Below, in pieces: positions 45,262-54,060 of a stretch of DNA of 64,000 nt. Every line of letters begins with the position of its first letter. Positions within the stretch are counted from its first letter, which is position 1. A program made the translations under genes and the position numbers. The notes below the pieces were generated by a model. The model was given only the letters and a program-made list of their open reading frames with translations, did not search any database and was not told where the DNA came from. This DNA is from an uncultured Bacteroidales bacterium (GTDB lineage: Bacteria; Bacteroidota; Bacteroidia; Bacteroidales; Bacteroidaceae), in assembly GCA_902768125.1 (NCBI GenBank), contig CACXKA010000003.1, positions 268,658 to 332,657 of the forward strand, written 5' to 3'.

Positions 45262-45269
45262 CAAAGTTA
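45262..45269 (-). promoter_or_regulatory. Putative -7 promoter element of the purH-mre-mrd operon
   Basis: On the minus strand TAACTTTG matches TAnnTTTG and would give a leader of about 135 bases before the ATG at 45118. The -33 element is poor. Confidence 0.45.
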
Positions 45270-45330
45270 GGCATTTCTTCTGACACATTATTAAAGAAAT
45301 TATAATTTTTCCATCTTTCCGAAGAATTTT

Positions 45331-45362
45331 CTTGTCAGAAAGAAAACTTTCCACTAATTTTG
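45331..45362 (+). promoter_or_regulatory. Promoter of the TonB C-terminal protein gene
   Basis: CTTG (45331-45334; three of four bases of TTTG) and TAATTTTG (45355-45362) are 20 bases apart, with the ATG at 45391 about 20 bases downstream of the expected start. Confidence 0.6.
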
Positions 45363-45390
45363 AACCCGAAAACATCAAAACGGCACGATT

Positions 45391-45822
45391 ATGCGACATT
45401 TCACCCTGCTGTTGTTTCTTCTTCTGACGGCATCAGCAAAGGCTCAATTCTATTTCGATTTTCCGCCCCGTCAACAAATGGAACAACGACGGGAAACGTC
45501 CACGCCTCCTACGTACAAGGGTGGTGAAGAGGCTGTGAAAGCCTATCTCCAGAAGAATTTCAAGCAACCTCAAGTGAGGGAGAAGGTAGATGGTAGAATC
45601 GTTGTGGCTGTGATTGTCAACACCAAAGGAAATGTGGAGAATGCACAAGTCGTCCGTTCGTTGACGAAGAGTCTTGATGCCGAAGCCGTCAAGGTGTGCA
45701 AGAAAATGAAATTCAAGCCTGCCACAACAGGAAAGAAGAAGGTGAGAGGTCGTGTCGACATCACCTTCCCCATTCGAAACGGAAAATTATCTTTCTTGAA
45801 TCTTCCCACCACAGAGGTGTGA
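45391..45822 (+). CDS. Exported TonB C-terminal domain protein
   Basis: The 143-residue protein has a cleavable signal peptide (LLLFLLLTASAKAQ) and a TonB C-terminal domain (about 55-135; GRIVVAVIVNTKGNVENAQVV, KMKFKPATTGKKKVRGRVDI). Classical TonB is anchored by an uncleaved helix and a proline-rich spacer; both are absent here. Similar free domains are frequent in Bacteroidetes and their role is not established. It is monocistronic. Confidence 0.8.
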   Translation: MRHFTLLLFLLLTASAKAQFYFDFPPRQQMEQRRETSTPPTYKGGEEAVKAYLQKNFKQPQVREKVDGRIVVAVIVNTKGNVENAQVVRSLTKSLDAEAVKVCKKMKFKPATTGKKKVRGRVDITFPIRNGKLSFLNLPTTEV

Positions 45823-45857
45823 TGGATTAATCACCTTCTTGCTAAATAAGCAGAACC

Positions 45858-46616
45858 TTATTTCACTCCTACAAAAAGGCTGTTGCTCGTGTAGGTCTTT
45901 TCTGCATAAACCGTATTTAGGTTGATGCCAACCGACGTGATGCTACGTGTACGCAGGCAATGTACGCGTCCTGTGTAGCGAATCTTCTGTCCTGGCTGCA
46001 ACGTGGTGGTGAGCGAAGGTGAAATGCTGAATGCCTTTGGGTCGCTCACGTCGAGGAAAATGACGATGTCACGCAAGATGGAATTCGTGGTGTTGGTGAT
46101 GTAACCTTCCACTTCAATTGTCTCATCCTTAGAGATATAGCCATCGCCATCTGCATCCATGTATGTGAGGTCAGAGATGCTCAAAACGGTTGAGGTGATG
46201 GAACCATTGTAAGAACCAATTTGATAATTATGATTCTCCTGAACGGCTTGATTGCCACCTTGATTGCCGCCGCTAATCTGATAACCGACATGGTTGTCGT
46301 AATAGCCATCATTGCCGACAGTCGTTCGGTCTTGACCATAGTCCTCATATCGACGTGCTTCTGCTCGTTCCTGTTCTTCGATTTGTGAGGTGATGCCCAC
46401 ACCCAGAATGGCACCAATGCCCATACCGATGAGACTGCCCAAAGCTGCACTTTCACCACGGAAATGACCATGACCAGATAAAGCGCCAACAGCACCGCCA
46501 ATATGACTGCCAATCATGGCACCCGTCACGCCACCTGCTGCCTGATACGAACTGGTGCAGCTGCTTGCCAACAGGGCTGCAGCCAACGTCAAACAAGTGA
46601 TTTGATTCTTTTTCAT
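45858..46616 (-). CDS. Glycine-zipper lipoprotein with EF-hand-like loop
   Basis: The 252-residue protein has a lipoprotein signal (ALLASSCTSS, Cys20), a glycine-zipper segment (about 27-75; GAMIGSHIGGAVGALSG, GSLIGMGIGAILGVG) that probably inserts in a membrane, a Gly/Asn/Gln-rich linker, then a calcium-loop-like DADGDGYISKDE near residue 155 and a C-terminal beta domain resembling DUF3-type surface modules. Role unknown; an outer-membrane lipoprotein is likely. It lies 39 bases after nudC, so may be cotranscribed. Confidence 0.75.
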   Translation of the reverse strand: MKKNQITCLTLAAALLASSCTSSYQAAGGVTGAMIGSHIGGAVGALSGHGHFRGESAALGSLIGMGIGAILGVGITSQIEEQERAEARRYEDYGQDRTTVGNDGYYDNHVGYQISGGNQGGNQAVQENHNYQIGSYNGSITSTVLSISDLTYMDADGDGYISKDETIEVEGYITNTTNSILRDIVIFLDVSDPKAFSISPSLTTTLQPGQKIRYTGRVHCLRTRSITSVGINLNTVYAEKTYTSNSLFVGVK

Positions 46617-46655
46617 TGCTTTTTCGTTTTTGTTGATTGTTGAACTTTCTTTTTC

Positions 46656-47444
46656 TTAGTCAGGTCTCTCTTCTGCTATATAGTCGTCAATCAATTTTCT
46701 GGCTATCGACATTTTGTCGGGAATAGGGGGAAGATGGTCGCGATTGAACCATCCAGCATTACTCAGCTCTTCCTCTTGCACATGCACCTCGCCGCCCACA
46801 TAATCAGCCGTGAAGCCAATCATGATGCCGCAAGGGTAGGGCCAAGGCTGACTTCCGAAGTATCGTATGTTCTTGATTTCCAATCCGACTTCCTCTGCCA
46901 CTTCACGTTTTACACATTGTTCCAGCGTCTCGCCTGTTTCCACAAATCCAGCCACCAATCCATACATCTCGCTACGTCGGAAATTCTTGGCATGCACCAG
47001 CAGAATATCATCGCCTTTCCTGATTCTCACGATGATGGCAGGACTGACTTGTGGCCACACTTCCTTTCCACAATTGGTGCATTGTTTGCTGATGGCTGTG
47101 GCTCGTTTCATCGGAGCGCCACACACACCACAATAGCGCGTGTTCGAATCCCAGTACAACAACTCGGATGCCTTGCCTGCCGCATTGTAGAACTCCTTGG
47201 GCAGCAAAGTCCACGATTCCCGCAACCCTACAGTCACCATCCCCTTCATGTCGGAGGGAGGAGTGCTCAGGCTGTATGCCATACATGGAACACCCTCAAG
47301 CGGAGGAAGCTCCTGACGGGGTGTCCATTCCTTCATGGAAAAAGGAGGTTCGACCGCACAAGGTACATGATGACCGCTTTCATCTTGTTCCAGTAACAAC
47401 GAGTTGCCGATGAACACAAACCAGTATGTTGGATGCTTCTCCAT
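46656..47444 (-). CDS. nudC: NAD(+)/NADH diphosphatase NudC
   Basis: The 262-residue Nudix hydrolase splits NADH to NMNH and AMP and can remove NAD caps from RNA. The central zinc ribbon (YCGVCGAP and CTNCGK) and the Nudix box GFVETGETLEQCVKREVAEE, plus the NudC-specific SQPWPYP motif, are present. Length is typical. It seems to lead a two-gene unit with the glycine-zipper lipoprotein. Confidence 0.93.
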   Translation of the reverse strand: MEKHPTYWFVFIGNSLLLEQDESGHHVPCAVEPPFSMKEWTPRQELPPLEGVPCMAYSLSTPPSDMKGMVTVGLRESWTLLPKEFYNAAGKASELLYWDSNTRYCGVCGAPMKRATAISKQCTNCGKEVWPQVSPAIIVRIRKGDDILLVHAKNFRRSEMYGLVAGFVETGETLEQCVKREVAEEVGLEIKNIRYFGSQPWPYPCGIMIGFTADYVGGEVHVQEEELSNAGWFNRDHLPPIPDKMSIARKLIDDYIAEERPD

Positions 47445-47545
47445 GTCTTAACTTCCAAATTTTCGCCAAAATTAGTCATTATTTGTGATATGAGTGCCTT
47501 TTTTTGTCTTTAAAATCATTAAAAAAGTTAAGACTTTCAAGAATA

Positions 47546-47577
47546 GTTGTGAATTAGAACGAAAAAGACTATATTTG
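47546..47577 (+). promoter_or_regulatory. Promoter of the GH25 gene
   Basis: GTTG (47546-47549; three of four bases) and TATATTTG (47570-47577) are 20 bases apart, giving a short leader before the ATG at 47600. Confidence 0.6.
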
Positions 47578-47599
47578 TACTCAAATTTGACAATAGCAC

Positions 47600-48448
47600 A
47601 TGACAAACGTTAATCGCGCGTACATATATATTATATTGACAATCTTTGCTTCCTTCTGCATGACTTCTGTCTATGCTCAGAAGAAAGACAAGCCTAAGAA
47701 AACCAAACATGTGGAAACGTCTGTGGTGGAGATTCAACCTGATCCTGTCGCACCCAAGGCGCTTCCTGACAGACATCCAAAAGCTTTGGAGATGCCCCTG
47801 CTTGCCAGCCAGCCTGCAACACGTGGACGTGGCACAGGGGGAAGTGGGGCACATGGCATTGATGTGAGCCACTATCAGGGTCGCATCAATTGGGATGAGG
47901 TGGCACGAGACCCCAAGGTCACCTATGTTTATCTGAAGGCATCAGAAGGAACGGGCAATGTGGACGACACCTATCGATACAACTTCACGGAGTGCAAGCG
48001 AGTGGGACTTAAGGTGGGCAGCTATCATTTCTTCCGTCCACAACTCCCAGCCAAGGGCCAGTTCGACAATTTCATGTCTCGTGTGGAGACGCGCAAGCAA
48101 GACCTTCTGCCTGTGGTCGATATTGAGACTACCAATGGAGTTTCCGATGCTGTCTTGCAGTCCCGTTTGCTCGAATTCTGCGAACTCTTGGAACGTGAGT
48201 TTGGCAAGAAGCCCATCATCTATACAGGCAAGAACTTCTACAACAAGCACATTCATGGTAATTCCCGCCTACGTGCCTACAAGTTCTTCATTGCTGCCTA
48301 TTCCTTCATTGAGCCAGACCTCTACGACGACAATGACTACGTCCTTTGGCAATATTCAGCCACAGGTTCTGTTCGAGGCATTCGAGGTAATGTCGATATG
48401 AGTCGATTTGTCGGACGGCACGATATTCGTGACATCCAGTATCGATAA
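47600..48448 (+). CDS. GH25 lysozyme (N-acetylmuramidase)
   Basis: The exported enzyme cleaves the MurNAc-GlcNAc bond of peptidoglycan. The 282-residue protein has an N-terminal hydrophobic leader (IYIILTIFASFCMTSVYAQ), a basic/proline-rich linker (about 28-80) and a GH25 barrel from GIDVSHYQG (about 87) with the acidic pair in VVDIETTNG (about 173-181). It may act in wall turnover or against competitors. It has its own promoter and terminator. Confidence 0.9.
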   Translation: MTNVNRAYIYIILTIFASFCMTSVYAQKKDKPKKTKHVETSVVEIQPDPVAPKALPDRHPKALEMPLLASQPATRGRGTGGSGAHGIDVSHYQGRINWDEVARDPKVTYVYLKASEGTGNVDDTYRYNFTECKRVGLKVGSYHFFRPQLPAKGQFDNFMSRVETRKQDLLPVVDIETTNGVSDAVLQSRLLEFCELLEREFGKKPIIYTGKNFYNKHIHGNSRLRAYKFFIAAYSFIEPDLYDDNDYVLWQYSATGSVRGIRGNVDMSRFVGRHDIRDIQYR

Positions 48449-48464
48449 AGTAGAAATAAGTAAA

Positions 48465-48626
48465 AAGAGAAGCCGCTTCCTTTGTCCTTCACGAACAGGG
48501 GAAGCGGTCTTTTTGAGCCTCTAACATTTTATGGTTTACGTAATCTGAAAAGCGGTGTCTCACGACACGGGGTTTATTATTATGAGTAAAGATTCGAAGG
48601 AGTATGTTTGTATAACATTTCCAAAT
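48465..48626 (-). ncRNA. Candidate small RNA opposite the GH25 terminator
   Basis: The 340-base gap 48449-48788 holds no gene. On the minus strand a promoter-like ATTG, 20 bases, TAACTTTG (48661-48664 and 48633-48640) would start a transcript near 48626. It would run through a GTGTC-GTGA-GACAC hairpin and end in the strong hairpin at 48472-48508 followed by T-rich sequence. A 12-codon reading frame lies near its 5' end. This is an inference from signals only. Confidence 0.3.
48472..48508. terminator. Terminator after the GH25 gene
   Basis: The stem CCGCTTCC/GGAAGCGG (48473-48480 with 48500-48507, extended by a G-U pair) with a TCTTTTTG tail terminates the GH25 transcript. The opposite strand reads TTCTCTTTTT after the hairpin, so it can work both ways. 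Confidence 0.75.
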
Positions 48627-48690
48627 CCGATGCAAAGTTACGCACTTTTACAACACCTCACAATACCTAAAATGGGTGATTTACTCACAT

Positions 48691-48737
48691 AAAAAGGGTA
48701 TCAGCTAACGGATTTCGTTAACTGATACCCCTTTTTT
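48691..48737. terminator. Terminator of dnaJ
   Basis: A 15-base stem with one mismatch (48696-48710 with 48716-48730) with A5 and T6 flanks and a five-base loop lies 50 bases beyond the dnaJ stop. Confidence 0.85.
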
Positions 48738-48788
48738 ATCCTGAATACCCACTTTTTGTCGATGGATTGTACAAAAAAGTTGGGCAGA

Positions 48789-49958
48789 TTACTTTTTGAA
48801 GTAGGCTCTGAAATGACTGAAAATCTTGTCTTTGATGCTGGTTGAAGGCTTGATGTTCTCACCACCAGCTAATGTCTCGATGGCTTGGCGCTCTTCCTTG
48901 GTGAGCGTTTCTGGCATATAGACAGAGATGTTGATGATTTCATCACCACGCTGACCACCATAACTGTTGATGTCAGGGATACCTTTGTTCTTCAATCTCA
49001 GCACCGTTCCAGGCTGGGTGCCTGCAGGGATAGTGATTTTCGCCTTGCCATCATGGGTGGGCACTTCGAGCGATGTACCCAAAACTGCCTGTGGAATGGT
49101 GAGCAAAAGGTTATAGACGAGGTCCACACCATCACGCACCAGTTCTGGATGCGCCTTCTCGTGCACAAGAATCTGCAAGTCACCATTCACGCCGTTTCTA
49201 CGACCTGCGCCACCTTTCCCTTGGAAATTGTAGGCATATCCTTCCACCAATCCAGCTGGAAGTTCTACTTCCACTTGCTTCTCGCCCTTCACAATGCCCT
49301 CACCATTACAATGCTTGCACTTGTTCTTGATGACTTTTCCCTCACCATGACAAGTGTCACAAACAGTCTGGGTTTGCATGATGCCTAACATCGTCTGGCG
49401 GGTCTTGTACACCACGCCTTGTCCATTACAAGTGCCACAAGTCGATTCCTGACCGTCCTCAGAACCTGTACCCTTGCAATGAGGACAAGTGATGTCGGTG
49501 CGGACATTGAACTTCTTGGTTACACCATTCACGATGTCGTTCAAATCCAGTTCGATGCGCATGCGCAGGTCTTGACCCTTATAGACAGGTTTTCTGCGCT
49601 GCCCGCCTCCTCCGAATCCGCCGCCAAAGCCGCTGAAGCCTCCACCAAAGCCTCCGCCGCCAAAGATGTCGCCAAACATACTGAAGATGTCATCCATCGA
49701 CATGCCTTGTCCGCCAAATCCTCCAGCACCAGGACCAAAGGCATCTGGACCGAACTGGTCATATCGCTGACGCTTCTGGGGGTCGCGAAGCACATCGTAT
49801 GCTTCTGCAGCTTCCTTAAACTTTTCCTCTGCCTGCTTGTCACCCGGATTGCGGTCAGGGTGATACTTGATGGCCATTTTCTTATAGGCACGCTTGATCT
49901 CATCGTCGGAAGCCGTCTTCGACACTCCCAGTACCTCGTAGTAGTCTCTTTTCGCCAC
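48789..49958 (-). CDS. dnaJ: Chaperone protein DnaJ
   Basis: The 389-residue co-chaperone stimulates DnaK. It has an N-terminal J domain with HPD at 33-35, a Gly/Phe-rich region (about 75-125), four CxxCxGxG zinc repeats ([32 protein letters not shown]) between about 160 and 235, and the C-terminal substrate domain. The ATG at 49958 lies 49 bases after grpE; both form the usual pair. No CIRCE operator was seen. Confidence 0.97.
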   Translation of the reverse strand: MAKRDYYEVLGVSKTASDDEIKRAYKKMAIKYHPDRNPGDKQAEEKFKEAAEAYDVLRDPQKRQRYDQFGPDAFGPGAGGFGGQGMSMDDIFSMFGDIFGGGGFGGGFSGFGGGFGGGGQRRKPVYKGQDLRMRIELDLNDIVNGVTKKFNVRTDITCPHCKGTGSEDGQESTCGTCNGQGVVYKTRQTMLGIMQTQTVCDTCHGEGKVIKNKCKHCNGEGIVKGEKQVEVELPAGLVEGYAYNFQGKGGAGRRNGVNGDLQILVHEKAHPELVRDGVDLVYNLLLTIPQAVLGTSLEVPTHDGKAKITIPAGTQPGTVLRLKNKGIPDINSYGGQRGDEIINISVYMPETLTKEERQAIETLAGGENIKPSTSIKDKIFSHFRAYFKK

Positions 49959-50007
49959 TTTCTTATTGCGTATTTGACATTATAAAATCGCCCAGCGCGT
50001 GGGTTGG

Positions 50008-50589
50008 TTACTCTGCCACAGCCACTTTGGCATAGCGAATCACCTTATCATTCAATGTGTAGCCTGCCATCATGCAGTCCATCACCTTGCCTTTCTGGTC
50101 GTCGGGTTGACCTGGCACCATGGCAATCGCCTCGTGCAAGTCAGCATCAAATGGCTGACCCACCACGTCCATCTTCTTCAATCCCTCTTGTGCCAAAAGT
50201 TTGAAGAATTTGTCGATGATGAGCGTCAGACCCTCCTTCACGGCTTCCACATCCTCATATTTGTCCATGTTCTGCTGGGCACGCTCCAAATCATCGACGA
50301 TAGGTAACAAGGTCGTGATGACCTTCGAACCGCCATTCTTGATGAGTTCAGTCTTTTCCTGCATCACACGCTTGCGGAAGTTGTCAAACTCTGCCACCTT
50401 GTAGAGTTGCTGATTCTTCAAGTCCTCGATCTGCTTTTCCAATTCAGCAATCTTCTCTTCTGGTGTCAGTTCCTTCTTCTCTGTCTCTTCAGGAGCTTCT
50501 GTGGCATCTGCCTTCACATCGGCAGCTGTCTCCTGCTCCTCGTTAACGATTTCCTCGTTAACCTCTTCATTCTTTATCTCTTTTTCCAT
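50008..50589 (-). CDS. grpE: Nucleotide exchange factor GrpE
   Basis: The 193-residue protein releases ADP from DnaK. It begins with a very acidic N-terminus (about 1-45), then a long coiled coil (about 45-95, KIAELEKQIEDLKNQ), and a beta-domain with VDLERAQQNMDKYEDVE-type and FDADLHEAIAMVPG signatures. It precedes dnaJ by 49 bases. It follows a terminator of the C1 peptidase gene, but its own promoter could not be recognised. Confidence 0.95.
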   Translation of the reverse strand: MEKEIKNEEVNEEIVNEEQETAADVKADATEAPEETEKKELTPEEKIAELEKQIEDLKNQQLYKVAEFDNFRKRVMQEKTELIKNGGSKVITTLLPIVDDLERAQQNMDKYEDVEAVKEGLTLIIDKFFKLLAQEGLKKMDVVGQPFDADLHEAIAMVPGQPDDQKGKVMDCMMAGYTLNDKVIRYAKVAVAE

Positions 50590-50623
50590 AATTCAATGTT
50601 TTTTTCGTTTCCATGAAAACAAC

Positions 50624-50655
50624 AAAAAAGATGCCAGCGTATGAAACTCTGGCAT
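50624..50655 (-). terminator. Terminator of the C1 peptidase operon
   Basis: On the minus strand a seven-base stem ATGCCAG/CTGGCAT (50649-50655 with 50631-50637) is followed by CTTTTTTG. It lies 25 bases beyond the peptidase stop and before grpE. Confidence 0.7.
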
Positions 50656-50679
50656 TGACGTGACATTGTGTCACCTTTT

Positions 50680-51870
50680 TTATTGAATACCTAACTTCTT
50701 GGCAATATTCTTGGGGATGGCATCCTTGTGAACGAGGATGTTCAGCGTCTTGTAAGCAACGAATGCCTTGGATGCATACCAGACACCTTTGTACTTGTAG
50801 TCGGTGCCCCAAGAGTTCTTCACCATGAAGTACTCCTTACCGTTCTGGTCTTTGGCGAGACCATAGATGAGCATGCCGTGGTCGTCAGTCGTTTCCCAGT
50901 TGTCGTATGCCTCTTGGCGCATCTCCTGTGTGACGGTGATTTCAGGCCAAGGGCGTGCTGTAGAGGCAGAACGAATGTTGAGACCTGAAGGACCGAACCA
51001 ACGTTCGTAGTCGTTGCCTTCCGTTTCCTTCACCTTCTGAACGTCAGGACATACAGCGATGCCTTCGCGTGAGAAACCATTCTCACTCACGTCAGCACCC
51101 CAAGCAAAGGTGTAGCCCTTGTCAACTGCATTCTCCATCACAGCCATGAACTCGTCGATGGGCAGGTTGTAGGAGAGTCCCCAACGCCAGTTGTCCTGCA
51201 CTTCGATGATGAACTGCTCATAGAATGGGTGATGGGAGAAAGAAGTGAGGCTGATGTAGTCGTCCATGTTCAGACCAGTCGAAGCCATGAAGGTTTGGGG
51301 CGTGTAGGTCTTGCCTTTGTAGGTGAATTCCTCAGGACATTCACCCAAGTATGCGTCGAGCGTGGCGTTGATGGGCTTGAACCAGATAGGGGAGAGCTTC
51401 TTCTGCTTTCCGTTGGCAACCGCATCCACCATAGGCTCCAGAATAGAGAAGAACTCTGAGAAGTTGGGCAGCGAATCACCCTGAAGGGAACCTGGTTCTG
51501 GCATTGCTGATTGTGGAATCATGCCATAATGGCGCATGCAATAGACACAGTCGTAGAACGAACCGCCCTGACTGAAATCCATGTCCCCATGCAGGCGAAC
51601 GGTTGCCTTCGCACGGTCTTCATAAGTCTTGTGGGCAAGGTACATCTCGGAGAAGTCCCATTCGCCTTTGCCCATACGGAGCAATTCAGCCTCGAAGAAA
51701 CCCAGCGAGGAGAACGCCCAGCAGGTGCCAGAGTTATTCTGATTCTTGGTCGATGTGATGGGAATTTCCTTCACGACCGTGAACTGGAACCCTTCGTTTT
51801 TCGACTCTTCCTGTGCGAAGAGTGAAGTGCCACACATCAGGAGTGTTGCGATAATCAGTGTCTTTTTCAT
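50680..51870 (-). CDS. Exported papain-like C1 peptidase, bleomycin-hydrolase type
   Basis: The 396-residue protein has a signal peptide (IATLLMCGTSLFAQ) and the C1 catalytic set: Gln in NQNNSG, Cys in GTCWAFSS (about 49), His in TDDHGMLIYG and Asn in VKNSWG near 350. The pattern resembles the C1B aminopeptidase C/bleomycin hydrolase branch, but the exported location differs from the cytosolic relatives. It follows the M24 aminopeptidase by 17 bases, suggesting a shared role in peptide degradation. Confidence 0.88.
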   Translation of the reverse strand: MKKTLIIATLLMCGTSLFAQEESKNEGFQFTVVKEIPITSTKNQNNSGTCWAFSSLGFFEAELLRMGKGEWDFSEMYLAHKTYEDRAKATVRLHGDMDFSQGGSFYDCVYCMRHYGMIPQSAMPEPGSLQGDSLPNFSEFFSILEPMVDAVANGKQKKLSPIWFKPINATLDAYLGECPEEFTYKGKTYTPQTFMASTGLNMDDYISLTSFSHHPFYEQFIIEVQDNWRWGLSYNLPIDEFMAVMENAVDKGYTFAWGADVSENGFSREGIAVCPDVQKVKETEGNDYERWFGPSGLNIRSASTARPWPEITVTQEMRQEAYDNWETTDDHGMLIYGLAKDQNGKEYFMVKNSWGTDYKYKGVWYASKAFVAYKTLNILVHKDAIPKNIAKKLGIQ

Positions 51871-51887
51871 AAATGATTGTTAGTTGG

Positions 51888-53285
51888 TTATGAGTTTTTG
51901 CTAATGTAATTCTCTATGTCGTTGATGTGATAAGGGATCACCTTGTCACCAATGATCTGGCATCCCGTTTCCGTAATGATGATGTCATCCTCCAGACGCA
52001 CGCCGCCAAAGTTTCGGAAAGGCTCAATGGCATCATAATTGATGAAGTCCTTGTGCATGCCTTGGCTCTTCCAGAGGTCGATGAGGTGGGGGATAAAGTA
52101 AATGCCTGGCTCGTCAGTCATCACAAAGCCCGTCTGCAATCTTCTGCCACAACGCAGGCAATTCAATCCGAACTGGGTGGAAGGCTGCACTTCGTCGTCA
52201 AAGCCCACATAATTCTGTCCAAGTCCCTCCATGTCATGCACGTCCATTCCCATCATGTGTCCCAATCCGTGAGGCATGAACAATGCGTGCGCACCAGCGC
52301 GAACTGCTTCTTCAGTATCACCCTTCATCAGCCCGATGGCTTTCAGGTGTTCTGTGAGGATGCGGCAGGCACCTAAATGCATGTCCAGCCATTTCACGTC
52401 GGGCTTGGCATTCTCAATCACCCAGTCGTGTGCTGCCTCCACAGCCATGTAGATGTCACGTTGCTGTTGGGTGAACTTGCCAGAGATGGGCGTCACACGC
52501 GTGTTGTCTGAACAATAGTTATCCTTGCTTTCGGCTCCAGCATCGCAGAGCATTAGGCGTCCAGCCTCCATTGGTGTGTGGCTGGGGAATCCGTGCTGAA
52601 TCTCGCCATGCATCGAGAGGATGGATTGGAAAGAGTAGCGGTCGCCTAGACTCATGGCAATGCCCTCAATGACACCTGCGATGTACTTCTCTGTCACACC
52701 TGGTGCACAGAGTTTCATGGCGGTGGTGTGCATCTGGTAGCCGATGTCGGCAGCCTGCTTCAGTTCTTCCACCTCTTCAGGCTTCTTCACGGCACGCATG
52801 TCCACGATGGCTTTGATGAGTTTTACCGATGCCTTCTCTTTCGACTGCAACGGATGGATGCCCACAAGGTCTGCCAGCTGGATCATCAGGTCGTGACGGC
52901 ATTGGGGAATGAAGTGAATCGTCTGTCCCTTGCTGATGGAGGCATCCACCAACGTCTTCAGTTCCTTCATGGGGGCAGATTGGGTCACGCCCACCTCAGC
53001 AGCTAAGTCCTTCACAGAAGGCACATAGCCAAACCAGATGATGTCGTCGATGTCAATGTCGTCGCCAAAGAGATACTCCTGGTCGTTGTCCACGTCAATC
53101 ACACCAACCAGACCCTCACGCTTCTGGCCGAAGTAGTAGAGGAAACAGCTGTCCTGACGGAAACGGTAAGCGTTGGCAGGGTAGTTGTTGGGAGCGTCGT
53201 TATTGCCAAACAGGAGGATGAGACCTTCGCCCACCCGCTGTTTCAGCTCAGCACGCCGTTGCACATATATCTCTTTCGAAAACAT
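51888..53285 (-). CDS. Xaa-Pro aminopeptidase (aminopeptidase P), M24B
   Basis: The 465-residue cytoplasmic metallopeptidase removes an N-terminal residue before proline. An N-terminal AMP_N domain (about 1-150) precedes the pita-bread catalytic domain, in which the metal ligands lie in LCDAGAES, YCSDNTR, GLGHMMGMDVHD, TDEPGIYF and GVRLEDD. The start at 53285 is the first ATG of the conserved MFSKEIYVQRR. It is the first gene of a pair with the C1 peptidase. Confidence 0.93.
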   Translation of the reverse strand: MFSKEIYVQRRAELKQRVGEGLILLFGNNDAPNNYPANAYRFRQDSCFLYYFGQKREGLVGVIDVDNDQEYLFGDDIDIDDIIWFGYVPSVKDLAAEVGVTQSAPMKELKTLVDASISKGQTIHFIPQCRHDLMIQLADLVGIHPLQSKEKASVKLIKAIVDMRAVKKPEEVEELKQAADIGYQMHTTAMKLCAPGVTEKYIAGVIEGIAMSLGDRYSFQSILSMHGEIQHGFPSHTPMEAGRLMLCDAGAESKDNYCSDNTRVTPISGKFTQQQRDIYMAVEAAHDWVIENAKPDVKWLDMHLGACRILTEHLKAIGLMKGDTEEAVRAGAHALFMPHGLGHMMGMDVHDMEGLGQNYVGFDDEVQPSTQFGLNCLRCGRRLQTGFVMTDEPGIYFIPHLIDLWKSQGMHKDFINYDAIEPFRNFGGVRLEDDIIITETGCQIIGDKVIPYHINDIENYISKNS

Positions 53286-53305
53286 AGGTTAATCGTATTG
53301 ATTTG

Positions 53306-53313
53306 CAAAGATA
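53306..53313 (-). promoter_or_regulatory. Putative -7 promoter element of the aminopeptidase operon
   Basis: On the minus strand TATCTTTG matches TAnnTTTG, 21 bases upstream of the ATG at 53285. The -33 element is imperfect. Confidence 0.5.
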
Positions 53314-53349
53314 CAAATAATTTCTCTATCTGCATCAAGAATCTGAGAA

Positions 53350-53982
53350 TTATTTCATTCCCACCTCATGCCTTTTGGCATCATACTTGCTTTTCAGCAC
53401 CAACGACAAACGCTTCACCTCGGAAATACCCTTGCTGTCCTTCTGCTCCACACAGAGATACACATTCTCCAGGTTGCGCAACACACCCAGACGACAATCC
53501 TCAAAGCGATACATGTCCTGTGTGTTCTTCACCTTGTCGATGCCCTTGATCATGTCGTTCAGGTTGGCAATGACACCGCTGGCAGGCACCTCATACTTCC
53601 TGCACGCCTCTCCGTATGCCTTGTCAGCATCCGCCTTGTGGTTCTTCACCATCGCCAGCTCGTGGGCAGTCATTCCCTTCGTGTCGTTGCTCAAGCTGGC
53701 TGTGGCAACGATATACATTTTCTTTGCGCTGATGAGTCCATCGGGTGAAAGCACGTGCGTCAGTCTGTCTGTGGCAATGTCGAGATTGTTGCAAACCACG
53801 CCGCATTCCTTGCCCACATGCTCTTTCTCCACGATGCTGTCAGCCAGCAACTCCTCCCATGTTGGCGTCTTCTCATACTCCTCCAGATACGACTCACCAT
53901 TCAACTCACCCTTCTTCTTGTCCTCACACGACACCACCACCGCCAGTAGCACAATGATTGGCGTTAATTTCAAATACTTCAT
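53350..53982 (-). CDS. Lipoprotein of unknown function
   Basis: The 210-residue protein has a lipoprotein signal (IIVLLAVVVSCEDKKKG, Cys19) and a soluble, highly charged domain rich in helices with four cysteines (CGVVC near 60, EACRKY, EDCRLG). No known family was recognised. It lies between a strong rpsA terminator and the aminopeptidase operon, so is probably transcribed on its own; no promoter was clearly seen. Confidence 0.75.
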   Translation of the reverse strand: MKYLKLTPIIVLLAVVVSCEDKKKGELNGESYLEEYEKTPTWEELLADSIVEKEHVGKECGVVCNNLDIATDRLTHVLSPDGLISAKKMYIVATASLSNDTKGMTAHELAMVKNHKADADKAYGEACRKYEVPASGVIANLNDMIKGIDKVKNTQDMYRFEDCRLGVLRNLENVYLCVEQKDSKGISEVKRLSLVLKSKYDAKRHEVGMK

Positions 53983-54002
53983 AATCTATAAACCTTTACA
54001 AA

Positions 54003-54032
54003 AAGGGACACATCCTGATGGACATGTCCCTT
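54003..54032 (-). terminator. Terminator of rpsA
   Basis: The stem AAGGGACA/TGTCCCTT (54003-54010 with 54025-54032) is followed on the minus strand by TTTTTG, 29 bases after the rpsA stop. Confidence 0.8.
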
Positions 54033-54060
54033 GGTATATTAGCGTCAGTTCTATTCAAAA

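Noticed and set aside
48556-48580. Fragment of 16S rRNA
   Set aside because: A short GTGTCGTGAGA match to a 16S helix is embedded in a small hairpin; flanking sequence does not match rRNA.
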